Virus record (IMG/VR): IMGVR_UViG_3300042261_001320
Coordinates: 1 to 40,096 of that record
Direction: 5' to 3' (one strand)
Origin: a virus
Length of the DNA stretch: 40,096 nucleotides
Positions 13,280-20,327 of this stretch are shown here, piece after piece. Made by a program: the position numbers and the translations under genes. The first letter of the stretch is position 1; each line of letters starts with the position of its first letter. The notes beneath the pieces were generated by a model, which saw only the letters and a program-made list of their open reading frames with translations, had not been told where the DNA came from and made no database searches.

Positions 13280-13722
13280 TGAGCGCGAACGCAAAGGATC
13301 TGGGGACCGGCTGCCGGCTGTGCGGTGGGAATGGGTGCTTATTCTGCGCGCCGGCGGTGCCGGTCGCGACGGGGCCCGCTCCCGTGCTGCCACCGACGCC
13401 GGCGCCGATGCCAGTGGTGGCCGCGGCTCCGGTGGAGGAGTCGAGGAGAGGTCTTGCTTCGCCTTCGCTCGCTTCGCCATGCGGAGTTGGCGCTACGGGA
13501 GAACGAGTAGTGTTTGTGCCGGCGCGGGGTGGCCGGGTGTCGGATGAGCAGGTGAGGCAGGCGACCGCGGTGATCAAGGAATGTGGGCGGGCCACTACGA
13601 GTTTGCTGCAGCGGAGACTTAGACTGGGCTACACGCAGGCCTGCAATCTGATGGACCTGCTCGAGGAGAAGGGAATTGTTGGTCCGACGCGTGGCATGGA
13701 ACCGCGGGAGATACTGGTATGA
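13279..13722 (+). CDS. Stand-alone FtsK gamma-like winged-helix protein
   Basis: 147 aa. Residues about 88-147 (DEQVRQATAVIKECGRATTS, LLQRRLRLGYTQACNLMDLL, GIVGPTRGMEPREILV) match the FtsK/SpoIIIE gamma domain, which reads short oriented sequences on the chromosome. The usual motor and membrane parts are absent. The N-terminus carries CRLCGGNGCLFC, a Cys-rich knuckle, then a Pro/Ala linker. The linker DNA contains a dispersed-repeat copy (13453-13492) that adds SRRGLASPSLASPCGV. The gene starts on the helicase stop (TGATG) and lies about 0.9 kb before the terminase. It could recognise host oriented sites or phage sites used for packaging or replication; both are inference. Confidence 0.85.
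   Translation: MSANAKDLGTGCRLCGGNGCLFCAPAVPVATGPAPVLPPTPAPMPVVAAAPVEESRRGLASPSLASPCGVGATGERVVFVPARGGRVSDEQVRQATAVIKECGRATTSLLQRRLRLGYTQACNLMDLLEEKGIVGPTRGMEPREILV
13453..13492 (+). repeat. Dispersed GC-rich repeat, copy B, inside a coding region
   Basis: CTTGCTTCGCC...CGCTTCGCCATGCGG and following bases: rich in CTTCGC units and more divergent than copies C and D. It falls in the interdomain linker of the FtsK gamma-like gene without breaking the frame, as expected of a mobile or slippage-born repeat tolerated in a linker. Confidence 0.45.
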
Positions 13723-13898
13723 AGCGGACGGTTTATCGATTCGTGTGGAAGAACAACGCGAAGCGGCTGCAATTGTTCGGGCGTCGGTGCGTGATCGATT
13801 GCGTGCTGAAGATGGGGAGCGTGCTGATTCGGTTCGTGGATGATGGGTCGTTCGAGGTTGTGAGCCGACGGGCGTTGAGAAAGGTGGGTGTACGGTGA
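13719..13898 (+). CDS. Small basic beta-rich protein
   Basis: 59 aa, ATG 13719 overlapping the previous stop by ATGA, TGA at 13896. MKRTVYRFVWKNNAKRLQLF and VLIRFVDDGSFEVVSRRALR suggest a short SH3-like beta barrel with basic surface, in keeping with nucleic-acid or nucleoprotein binding. No family recognised. GTG 13895 of a following micro-ORF overlaps its stop. Confidence 0.6.
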   Translation: MKRTVYRFVWKNNAKRLQLFGRRCVIDCVLKMGSVLIRFVDDGSFEVVSRRALRKVGVR

Positions 13899-13978
13899 AC
13901 CGCTGGGAGCGATTTGTTGCGGCCGTGCAAGCCTGGGCGCGTGGTGGCTTTCGGGTGTCGTGGCGATGGAAGTGGTGA
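13895..13978 (+). CDS. Doubtful 27-aa micro-ORF
   Basis: GTG 13895 overlaps the previous stop in the GTGA manner used elsewhere in this genome. It codes a Trp/Arg-rich peptide (RWERFVAAVQAWARGGFRVS, then WRWKW) ending at TGA 13976. A further 21-codon frame (13966-14031) overlaps it. Both may be coupling peptides only. Confidence 0.3.
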   Translation: MNRWERFVAAVQAWARGGFRVSWRWKW

Positions 13979-13980
13979 AG

Positions 13981-14014
13981 GGCTTGCTTCGCTGGCGCTT
14001 CGCGGCGCCGGAGG
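13981..14014 (+). repeat. Dispersed GC-rich repeat, copy C
   Basis: Begins GGCTTGCTTCGCTGGCGCTT and ends GGCGCCGGAGG. The last GGAGG serves as the ribosome binding site of the gene starting at 14021. Its inner GGCGC...GCGCC can form a hairpin, so the repeat may control translation of that gene. Confidence 0.6.
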
Positions 14015-14020
14015 TGCTGG

Positions 14021-14221
14021 ATGAAGGATGAAACGAAAGAGCACGGTGAACGAACGTGTGCAGCATGCAAGCATGGACAACCGTGCATCGGATGCCTGAT
14101 GGATGATGGGGAGCCTGGTGAGTATTGCCACCGTCCGGGATCCGGACGGTCCTGCAACGAAGAGCGTGCGGACGGAGAGGGGCTGTGCGGGCCGGCCGCA
14201 AGGTTCTGGGAGGCCAAGTGA
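14021..14221 (+). CDS. Cys-rich small protein before terminase
   Basis: 66 aa with seven Cys (CAACKHGQPCIGC, EYCHRP, SGRSC, GLCG), suggesting one or two structural zinc sites. The ribosome site GGAGG comes from repeat copy C. The stop overlaps the terminase GTG (GTGA), so the two are translationally coupled. No family recognised; an accessory packaging role is only a positional guess. Confidence 0.6.
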   Translation: MKDETKEHGERTCAACKHGQPCIGCLMDDGEPGEYCHRPGSGRSCNEERADGEGLCGPAARFWEAK

Positions 14222-16281
14222 CTGCGATCCGGAAAGAGTCCCTGGTGCAGGCGCACCATCCTGTTATGCCGGTGTGGCTGCCGGTGCACGGTGAACTGCA
14301 TGCGAAGGAAAAGGGCTGCTCTCCTGAGTTGGGGTATGCTGACCTGGTGCGGTTGCGCCACGAGGCGATACAGCGGGAGCAGACTTATCCGCTGCAGTTT
14401 GGGTGGGAACCGCCGATCTGGTGGGTGTGCGACTGCCTGCTCGGGTTTCCGTGGGTGCCGACGGCCGAGGCTGCAACGTTGCGGACGATGCTGGGTTTCG
14501 AAGCGCCGCTCCGGACTCTGCTGATCATGGGTGGGAACCGGGGCGGAAAGTCGGAGTACGCGGCGAAGCGGATGTCCCGGATCCTCTGGCATCGGCCCGG
14601 CAGCCGCGTGTGGCTGCTGCATTCGACGGAGTCGATGTCGAGGCAGTATCAGCAGCCTCTGATGCACCGGTACTTCCCTCCTGAACTGCGCAACCTGAAG
14701 AAGCCGCTGCAGACGTCGCTGGCCTATGTGTCCTACAAGCAGCAGACGGGATTCTCGGACAAGCACTTTGTCCTGCCAAACGCCAGTGAGTGTTCGTTCC
14801 TCTGCTACGAGATGGACCGGAAGCACGTTGAGGGCGGCAACGTCGACGGAATCAACCCGGACGAATTGGTGCCGTGGGACTGGGTGGAGACCATGGAACT
14901 GCGTCTGGCTGAGCGCCAGGGCAAGATGATCGTGACGTTCACGCCGGTGGAAGGTTATAGCGGGACCGTGGCCGGCTTCCTGGATGGCGGCGAAATCGTG
15001 AAGTGGAGCACGGCTTACCTGTGCCCCACTGACGGGAAGGAGCCGCGCCCGGATTTGGAGTGCGGATTGAGTCTTGATGAAGCGGCGCAGATGGACCTAT
15101 GGATGACGGGAGGGGCCGGGCGCAGTGTTTGGGCGAGGCCGGAGGATTGCCGGAAGTGGCGCACTGGACAGTTTGGAGGCAAGCCGATCGTGGCCGAAAA
15201 CGAAGGCCAGCCTGTTTGTCCGGCGGATCGGGCGTTCGAGATTACGCCGCGGGTGGCCCGGTGCGCGAGTTCCGGGAAGGATGCCGGCCTGCGCGGCGTG
15301 GTATGGTTCAAGAGTTCGGACAATCCCTACGGCAACCCTCTGAGCGTGTGGTCGGTGGTCACGGGGCGGTCGCGCGTGTTCATCAGGGAACGCTTCTATG
15401 GCGTGGCGGACAAACAGGCGGCCGTGAAGTTCCCGCTGTTCGACGAACGGGTGCATGGGTTCGAGCCTGGCGAGGAGCCGAAAGAGGGAACCTGGTGGAT
15501 GTACGTGGACCCTTGCGGCGGACGAAACTGGTTCATGCTCTGGGTGCTGTCTACCCCGGAGGAAGACTGGGTGGTCGACGAGTGGCCGAGCCAGGTGGAA
15601 CCGATCCCCGGCATCGGCGTTCTTGGGCCGTGGGCCATTCCGGACGGCAAACTGGTCGACGGGAAACGCGGGGAAGGACAGAAGACGCTGGGGTGGGGAT
15701 TGCTGCAGTACAAGCAGGAGATAGCACGGATCGAGGGCTGGCAGGAGAAGAAGGCCACGCCGGGGCCTCGTCCGGATCTGGAAGCGGGTGAGAAGCCGCA
15801 GGAGAAAAGTGAACTCGAGCGGATCCGGGACTGGGAAGATCCGGTTGCCGGCAACACACGATCGCGACGGAAGGTGTTTGAGCGCGTGATCGACTCGCGA
15901 TTTTCCGGGGCTCGAATGGTCGGCGAGGACCGGGTCGTGACGCTGATCGAGGAGTTGACGGACGTGGGCTTGCAGTTCGTTCCGGCGACCGCGGTGGGGG
16001 CAAGTTCGGATGGCAAGACACCGATCGGGGAAGGCATCCAGTTGCTGAACAGTGCGCTGTATTTCAATCGGGAGAAGCCTCTGGCGTTTGGGAACAGGCC
16101 GCGGCTACGCGTGAGCCGTAGGTGCAAGAACTTGATCTTTGCGCTGAAGACATGGACGAATGCGAGCGGGGAGTCGGCTACGAAGGATCCGATTGACGTG
16201 CTGCGGATGCACTACCAGCACGGAGGCGGATGGGTGGATGAGAGTGAGTTGAACGTGGTGACGGGTGGCGGGCATTACTGA
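14218..16281 (+). CDS. terL: Terminase large subunit (DNA packaging ATPase-nuclease)
   Basis: 687 aa from GTG 14218. This start is preferred over upstream codons because GGGAGG lies 5-6 bp before it and it overlaps the preceding stop. The ATPase domain has Walker A GGNRGGKS (residues 105-112) in LLIMGGNRGGKSEYAAKRM, a DELVPWDWVET stretch at the expected Walker B region, and coupling motif VTFTP. The C-terminal nuclease has YVDPCGGRN as its first acidic motif and later Asp residues (FERVIDSRFSGARM, PIDVLRMHY). It would cleave concatemeric DNA and pump it through the portal. Length is larger than most terminases; the extra residues lie around the nuclease. A certain small subunit was not found; candidates are the 91-aa gene downstream and the HTH gene at 5414. 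Confidence 0.93.
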   Translation: MTAIRKESLVQAHHPVMPVWLPVHGELHAKEKGCSPELGYADLVRLRHEAIQREQTYPLQFGWEPPIWWVCDCLLGFPWVPTAEAATLRTMLGFEAPLRTLLIMGGNRGGKSEYAAKRMSRILWHRPGSRVWLLHSTESMSRQYQQPLMHRYFPPELRNLKKPLQTSLAYVSYKQQTGFSDKHFVLPNASECSFLCYEMDRKHVEGGNVDGINPDELVPWDWVETMELRLAERQGKMIVTFTPVEGYSGTVAGFLDGGEIVKWSTAYLCPTDGKEPRPDLECGLSLDEAAQMDLWMTGGAGRSVWARPEDCRKWRTGQFGGKPIVAENEGQPVCPADRAFEITPRVARCASSGKDAGLRGVVWFKSSDNPYGNPLSVWSVVTGRSRVFIRERFYGVADKQAAVKFPLFDERVHGFEPGEEPKEGTWWMYVDPCGGRNWFMLWVLSTPEEDWVVDEWPSQVEPIPGIGVLGPWAIPDGKLVDGKRGEGQKTLGWGLLQYKQEIARIEGWQEKKATPGPRPDLEAGEKPQEKSELERIRDWEDPVAGNTRSRRKVFERVIDSRFSGARMVGEDRVVTLIEELTDVGLQFVPATAVGASSDGKTPIGEGIQLLNSALYFNREKPLAFGNRPRLRVSRRCKNLIFALKTWTNASGESATKDPIDVLRMHYQHGGGWVDESELNVVTGGGHY

Positions 16282-16289
16282 TGGGAGAT

Positions 16290-16322
16290 GGCTTGCTTTG
16301 CTGGCGCTCGCGGCGCCGGCGG
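16290..16322 (+). repeat. Dispersed GC-rich repeat, copy D
   Basis: GGCTTGCTTTGCTGGCGCTC followed by GCGGCGCCGGCGG: nearly the same as copy C (one substitution, one base deleted, one substitution near the end). It lies just after the terminase stop and before an AAAGGG ribosome site. Confidence 0.6.
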
Positions 16323-16369
16323 AAAGGGTGGTGTTATGAGGATGAGGCATGATACGCTGAAGTATATGA

Positions 16370-16525
16370 GCCACGAACAGTGGCTTGACGAAGGAACCGG
16401 CCCGGCAGCACACGTTCCTGGTTCTGACGAAGCGGCCGCGGATCATGCGCGGGTGGGTGAACCGATGCGAGGTGCAGACGATTGCGCGGCTGGTGAACGA
16501 AACGAAGAAAGGTGGTGCAGCGTGA
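16370..16525 (+). pseudogene. Fragment resembling phage Gp37/Gp68 (DUF5131) protein
   Basis: In the frame that ends at TGA 16523 the sequence reads TKEPARQHTFLVLTKRPRIM followed by RGWVNRC. The HTFxVLTKRPxxM string is a hallmark of DUF5131 phage proteins, normally over 200 residues, so this is a remnant of about 50 codons. There is no ATG before Met in RPRIM and a stop lies just upstream at 16367. An overlapping frame from ATG 16336 (MRMRHDTLKYMSHEQWLDE) runs into the next gene and may represent the frameshifted upstream part. The remnant's stop overlaps the next GTG. Confidence 0.4.
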
Positions 16526-16797
16526 AGCAGGGGACGAAAAGGCCGGTAGTGGTGATGGCGAGCGGTATGGGTCTGCCGAGTGAGGAGATCGAGGCGGCAC
16601 TCGAGGGACAGAGCGCGAATCGCGTCCTGAAGGCGGTGGTCGGACACCTTGAGCGGACATGGCTGGACTGCGTGAACGACGAGACGGATCCGAAACTGGA
16701 TCTGCCGGCGATCCGCGAGAAGCAGGGGCGCCGCGAGATGTGCGCCGTCCTGGTGGCGGACCTGGTGGCGATGGCATCCAAGAAGCCGTCCGGCTAG
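16522..16797 (+). CDS. 91-aa protein downstream of terminase (packaging candidate)
   Basis: GTG 16522 has AGAAAGGTGG upstream and the GTGA overlap typical of this genome; the same frame is open back to ATG 16336, which would give 153 aa with a low-quality Ala/Gly-rich N-terminus. The shorter form contains GLPSEEIEAALEGQSANRVL (possible HTH-like first helix region) and a longer helix LKAVVGHLERTWLDCVNDET, ending in a basic tail. Position directly after terL and before the transcription terminator could fit a small terminase or head-completion protein. No family recognised. Confidence 0.6.
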   Translation: MKQGTKRPVVVMASGMGLPSEEIEAALEGQSANRVLKAVVGHLERTWLDCVNDETDPKLDLPAIREKQGRREMCAVLVADLVAMASKKPSG

Positions 16798-16822
16798 ACT
16801 GTTTTTCAATTCCACAAGCGTG

Positions 16823-16855
16823 AAAAGGGCTGGAGAGCAATCTCCGGCCCTTTTT
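16823..16855 (+). terminator. Strong intrinsic terminator ending the early/packaging transcript
   Basis: A 14-bp stem (A-rich foot, GGGCTGGAGA paired with TCTCCGGCCC, one G-T pair) closed by a GCAA tetraloop and followed by TTTTT. The complementary A-run upstream means it can also work leftward. It separates the rightward early operon (3436-16797) from the late promoter. Confidence 0.9.
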
Positions 16856-16870
16856 GCGTTCAGAAAATTG

Positions 16871-16910
16871 TGCCGATATATGCCGATATGTGCTGATACG
16901 TGCTGAAACT
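16871..16910. repeat. Four 10-bp tandem repeats upstream of the late promoter
   Basis: TGCCGATATA, TGCCGATATG, TGCTGATACG, TGCTGAAACT follow one another with no spacing, decaying to the right. A 10-bp period places each copy on the same face of the helix. They end 14 bp before the late -35, a typical activator-site position. Confidence 0.75.
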
Positions 16911-16923
16911 GCGGTCCGACCTA

Positions 16924-16951
16924 TTGACATCCGCGCAAGATGTGCTCTCAT
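16924..16951 (+). promoter_or_regulatory. Predicted late promoter
   Basis: Perfect -35 TTGACA (16924-16929), 16-bp spacer, and a weak -10 TCTCAT (16946-16951) supported by an extended TG at 16943-16944. A poor -10 with a perfect -35 and phased repeats immediately upstream suggests activator-dependent late expression. It lies 83 bp before the scaffold gene, whose ATG has CGGAGG upstream. Confidence 0.55.
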
Positions 16952-17034
16952 GTGAACCGTGGCAAGAGATGGCATAGCGGTGCAGGCTCACGGGAGGCCA
17001 AAGTCCCGGGTACTCGAATGCGGAGGATAAACGC

Positions 17035-18051
17035 ATGGACGGCGAAGCAGACAACGATGAAGTGGAAGTGATCGACGACGCGGATGGCGAGCAGGGCGCG
17101 GACGAGGCTGGCCTGGTCAAGGCGACCGAAAAGGGCGCCGGAGAGAAGGCCGACAAGACCGCGGAACCGGAAGCCGGCGATGCAGGCGATCAGGAATGCG
17201 AGGATGGCGAGGCTGAGCCGGATCGCGAAGGCGAAGACGGGGATGCCAAGGCCGGGGAGCGCAAGAAGGGTGAGAAGTCCGACCTGCCCCCGGAGATCCA
17301 GCGCAAGATCGATGCCCGCATCGAGAAGGAGATCGGCAAGCGGAAGGACCTGCAGGACCAGTTGGACCGCTCCGAGGCCAGGATTCGCGAACTCGAAGAG
17401 TTGGCCGAGGAACAGGCCGCGGCCGGCGGCGGGCGGGCGAAGCGCGGGCTTTCCGGACTGAGCGAGCGCGAGCTGGCCAGGCGGGAGAGCGAACTGCGCG
17501 AGTTCGTCGAGTGGGCCGACGACGCGTTGGACGAGATGGGCACCGATGCTGAAGCGACCGTCGAGGTCAGCGGTAAGGAGTACACGCGCGCGGACATCAA
17601 GGCGCGCCGGCGCGAGATGCGGCATGAGTTGGAGGAATCCATCCCGGCCGCGCGGCAGGCGAATCAGGAGCGGGCGAAGGTCCGCGAAACGATCGTGAAG
17701 GAAGCCTACCCGGATCTGCTGGATCCGAAGAGCGAGGCCGCGATCACGATGCGCCAGGCCGCAAGGATGTTCCCTGACCTGGCTGGTCACCCTCAGTTCG
17801 AGGTGATGATCGGCGATATGCTGGCAGGGGCTCGTTTGCGCGAGGAGAAGACTTCCGCAAAGACCAAGGCGGGCCAGACCGACAAGACGACTGACAAGGG
17901 CAAGAAGCCTGCGCCGGTTCCGAAACCGGGAGCGGCCGCTGCCCCGACCGGCAAGCCGAGTGGCGAGCCGAACAAGAAGACATCGCCCAACCTGGCTAAG
18001 ATCCTCGACGCTGAGAACGACGACGATCTTGCTGATGGGCTTGGAGACTGA
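17035..18051 (+). CDS. Capsid scaffolding protein
   Basis: 338 aa, highly acidic and lacking Cys except one, rich in Asp/Glu/Lys/Ala. The N-terminal 80 residues are disordered (DEVEVIDDADGEQGADEAGL). Residues about 85-127 form a coiled coil (IQRKIDARIEKEIGKRKDLQ, EARIRELEELAEEQ), and the C-terminus turns basic (KTSAKTKAGQTDKTTDKGKK), as expected for the shell-binding end of a scaffold. It directly precedes the major capsid gene, the standard order in tailed phages. It would line the procapsid and leave or be cut before packaging. Confidence 0.85.
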   Translation: MDGEADNDEVEVIDDADGEQGADEAGLVKATEKGAGEKADKTAEPEAGDAGDQECEDGEAEPDREGEDGDAKAGERKKGEKSDLPPEIQRKIDARIEKEIGKRKDLQDQLDRSEARIRELEELAEEQAAAGGGRAKRGLSGLSERELARRESELREFVEWADDALDEMGTDAEATVEVSGKEYTRADIKARRREMRHELEESIPAARQANQERAKVRETIVKEAYPDLLDPKSEAAITMRQAARMFPDLAGHPQFEVMIGDMLAGARLREEKTSAKTKAGQTDKTTDKGKKPAPVPKPGAAAAPTGKPSGEPNKKTSPNLAKILDAENDDDLADGLGD

Positions 18052-18094
18052 CGGGCCACGGCTGGAAATACCAACCTGGCCGGAGGATACGACC

Positions 18095-19108
18095 ATGGCA
18101 CAGCTGGCAGAAACGGACCAGACAGGGAAACTCCAGGATATCTCGGACGTGATCGCCTGCGTGAAGGCGAAGACCACGCCGTTCACCTCGGTAGTGCGGC
18201 AGGCGAAGGACCTGAAGCAGCGCGTTCAGACGTGGCAGACGGAGACCATTCCGGACGCCGGGCATGAGGGCGTGATGGACGGCAAGGACGTCGACGCGTT
18301 CGATTCCGTGCCGCGGGCGACGCTGACCGGCGTTGCGCAGCATTTCCGCAGGACCTACAAGATCACGCAGTTCGCGGACGTGACCGCGGTTGCGGGTCTC
18401 GGCGGCAAGAAGGAGAAGCAGAACCAGCGCGCCAAGGCGCTGGTGATCCTGAAGCTGAAGAAGGAGCGCCGGTACCTGTCGGACAGCGACTGCGCCGACG
18501 ACAACGGCACGAACCAGCCGAACGAGACGCGCGGGGCGTACTCCTGGCTGTCGACCACGAAGCAGACGAACTACCCCGTGCCGGATGCGTACCTGCTCCC
18601 GACGGCGCAGGCCTACACCGGTGCGATCGCTTCGTTGACCGAGGCGGTCTTCAGCAACATGTGCGACGCCGCGTTCAAGCAGACGAACGAGCACCTGACC
18701 CTGATGGGCATCGCGGGGATCGAACTGATCGCCCAGATGACGGCCTGGACGGTGACGGCCGACGCCGGAGCGTCGTTCGGAACCTTCCCGATCCGTACCT
18801 TCACGAACGACGCGAAGGCGAAGCTCGTGATCCGCGCCGTGCAGCGGCTCGAGATGAACTCGGCGACGATCCAGCTCATGAAGAGCGGGTACCTGCTGAC
18901 GAACGTGGCGACGGGCGCCGTGAGCACGAGCTCGTACAAGTCGGGCCTGTTCCTGAACATGAACCTCTGGGAGATCTCCTCCCTGAAGGGTACGACCGAG
19001 CGCGAACTGCCCGACCTCGGCGGCGGCCCGCGGGGCCTCTGCGAGTCCATGGAAATGCTCAAGTGCCTGAACCCGCTCGGAAACCTGGTGGTGAAGAGCA
19101 GCACCTGA
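18095..19108 (+). CDS. Major capsid protein, SU10/DUF5309-like
   Basis: 337 aa from ATG 18095 (CGGAGG 8 bp upstream); upstream in-frame codons belong to the spacer. The N-terminus TGKLQDISDVIACVKAKTTP with FTSVV, then VQTWQTETIPDAGHEG, matches the start of the SU10 / DUF5309 HK97-fold capsid family. The middle KITQFADVTAVAGLGGKKEK and later MTAWTVTADAGASFGTFPIR also fit. No cleavable long N-arm is evident, consistent with a separate scaffold. A strong hairpin follows the stop and probably protects this highly expressed part of the late mRNA. Confidence 0.88.
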   Translation: MAQLAETDQTGKLQDISDVIACVKAKTTPFTSVVRQAKDLKQRVQTWQTETIPDAGHEGVMDGKDVDAFDSVPRATLTGVAQHFRRTYKITQFADVTAVAGLGGKKEKQNQRAKALVILKLKKERRYLSDSDCADDNGTNQPNETRGAYSWLSTTKQTNYPVPDAYLLPTAQAYTGAIASLTEAVFSNMCDAAFKQTNEHLTLMGIAGIELIAQMTAWTVTADAGASFGTFPIRTFTNDAKAKLVIRAVQRLEMNSATIQLMKSGYLLTNVATGAVSTSSYKSGLFLNMNLWEISSLKGTTERELPDLGGGPRGLCESMEMLKCLNPLGNLVVKSST

Positions 19109-19136
19109 TCTGACTAAACCCCAAACACCGACCCCC

Positions 19137-19169
19137 GGGGGGCGGTCCGTGCAACCCGGATCGCCCCCC
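19137..19169 (+). promoter_or_regulatory. Strong RNA hairpin after the capsid gene
   Basis: GGGGGGCG pairs with CGCCCCCC and TCCG with CGGA, joined by one G-T pair: a continuous 13-bp stem with a 7-nt loop. No U-tract follows, so it is better read as an mRNA stabiliser or partial attenuator than as an intrinsic terminator. The rest of the 127-bp gap 19109-19235 shows nothing else except a ribosome site. Confidence 0.7.
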
Positions 19170-19235
19170 AACTCAAAGGCTGGTTGCGCAAGTTGGTCTG
19201 AAACGGATGTTGAACGCTCGAGCGGAGAAAAAGCA

Positions 19236-19805
19236 ATGAAGAGAATCAACGAGATCGTGACGATGGTGCTGGTGCTGGCAGGGCTGACAATCGGCGTCCT
19301 GGCCGGCGTGACGGATTCGAAACTGGAAGTGCTCTCGTCTTCCGAGTCTGCCCAGTGGGGCGGCGCGACGCACGTCCTGGACATCGAGTACGGCGACTTC
19401 GTGGGTTACACCACGAGCACGAACACGACGACCACGATCACGAACGCCTTGCCGGCCGGAACGCTGGCGCGGCTCGTGATGCAGAAGCTGGACACGGCCT
19501 GGGATACCGGATCCACGTACACGGATTCGCTCCTGGTATACAGCGGATGGGCGGCCGACACGGACGGCTTCGTGCAGTCGACGGAGATTGCGGCCGACGG
19601 GACGGAGGTGTTTGCCAACGTCACGCCAATCGTGCAAAGCGAGGGCACGTCGGTGCTGTACCGGGCGACCTGGCCTTGGCAGTACTTTTCGACGGCCACG
19701 AACCTGCTGACGACCATGAAGATGAACAGTCACGGTTCGTGCATTTCCTCGAACACGCAGGGCAGGGTGAAGTGGTATTACCAGTTCATCTTCCCGCGTC
19801 CTTGA
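19236..19805 (+). CDS. Secreted-type protein in the head operon
   Basis: 189 aa from ATG 19236. The N-terminus has basic residues and a hydrophobic core (IVTMVLVLAGLTIGVLAGV), a signal peptide or anchor, followed by a Thr/Ser-rich beta-type domain (THVLDIEYGDFVGYTTSTNT, WAADTDGFVQSTEIA) and a compact end (RVKWYYQFIFPRP). Between capsid and portal genes one expects decoration or connector proteins, which do not have signal peptides. It may be an outer capsid decoration with a membrane-like N-terminus, or a protein exported during infection. It is isolated between two matching hairpins, so its expression is likely set separately. No family recognised. Confidence 0.75.
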   Translation: MKRINEIVTMVLVLAGLTIGVLAGVTDSKLEVLSSSESAQWGGATHVLDIEYGDFVGYTTSTNTTTTITNALPAGTLARLVMQKLDTAWDTGSTYTDSLLVYSGWAADTDGFVQSTEIAADGTEVFANVTPIVQSEGTSVLYRATWPWQYFSTATNLLTTMKMNSHGSCISSNTQGRVKWYYQFIFPRP

Positions 19806-19851
19806 TCACGCCCCCAATTACTGACCCACTGGGTCACCATAGACGCTGCTT

Positions 19852-19882
19852 GAGGGGCGGGCCGCCGGACGGCTCGCCCCTC
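19852..19882 (+). promoter_or_regulatory. Second strong RNA hairpin, before the 141-aa gene
   Basis: GAGGGGCGGGCC pairs with GGCTCGCCCCTC (one G-T pair), 12-bp stem with a 7-nt loop. Same architecture as the hairpin at 19137, one on each side of the secreted-type gene. A smaller TGACCCA/TGGGTCA palindrome lies at 19822-19836. Confidence 0.7.
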
Positions 19883-19901
19883 GCGGAATAGGGAGATCGC
19901 C

Positions 19902-20327
19902 ATGGTGCAGGAACTGCAGTACCCGGATCTGACCGACCTCGAGATCCAACGGCTTCTGATGGAGGAGTCCCCGGAGAACCAGGCGGCGATCATGCGTGAG
20001 GTGGCCGAACTGGAAGCCGAGATGGACGAGGGGGAGTTCAGCGCGGCGGCCGTTGCGCAGGCCAGGCACGAGCAGGCTCTGATGGCGGGCTTCAACCATG
20101 GTGAGGCCTCGATGCGGGACGGCGAGGTGACCATGCGGGTGCACCCGCTGTTCTGGCACTACTGGGCCCAGCGGTTGGGGCCCGAGTGCTGGAACGACAA
20201 GGGGTTTGTCCGCGAGTTCCTGCGGGACAATGAGGCGGTGCGCGTGAAGAACGTTCGGCCAAACCCGGTGATCACGTCGAACTGGGAGAGCAAGAAGCGC
20301 TCGACCACGAACTATGGGCGGATCTGA
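19902..20327 (+). CDS. Hypothetical virion-region protein before portal
   Basis: 141 aa, GGGAG upstream of ATG 19902. The N-terminal half is acidic and helical (DLEIQRLLMEESPENQAAIM, VAELEAEMDEGEF); the C-terminal half is Trp/His-containing (MRVHPLFWHYWAQRLGPECW) and ends basic. The stop overlaps the portal start, so the two are coupled. Small genes at this spot sometimes encode head-assembly accessory proteins. No family recognised. Confidence 0.65.
   Translation: MVQELQYPDLTDLEIQRLLMEESPENQAAIMREVAELEAEMDEGEFSAAAVAQARHEQALMAGFNHGEASMRDGEVTMRVHPLFWHYWAQRLGPECWNDKGFVREFLRDNEAVRVKNVRPNPVITSNWESKKRSTTNYGRI

Noticed and set aside
13966-14031. 21-aa micro-ORF overlapping repeat copy C
   Set aside because: No separate ribosome binding site, overlaps other frames, and its sequence is largely the translated repeat.
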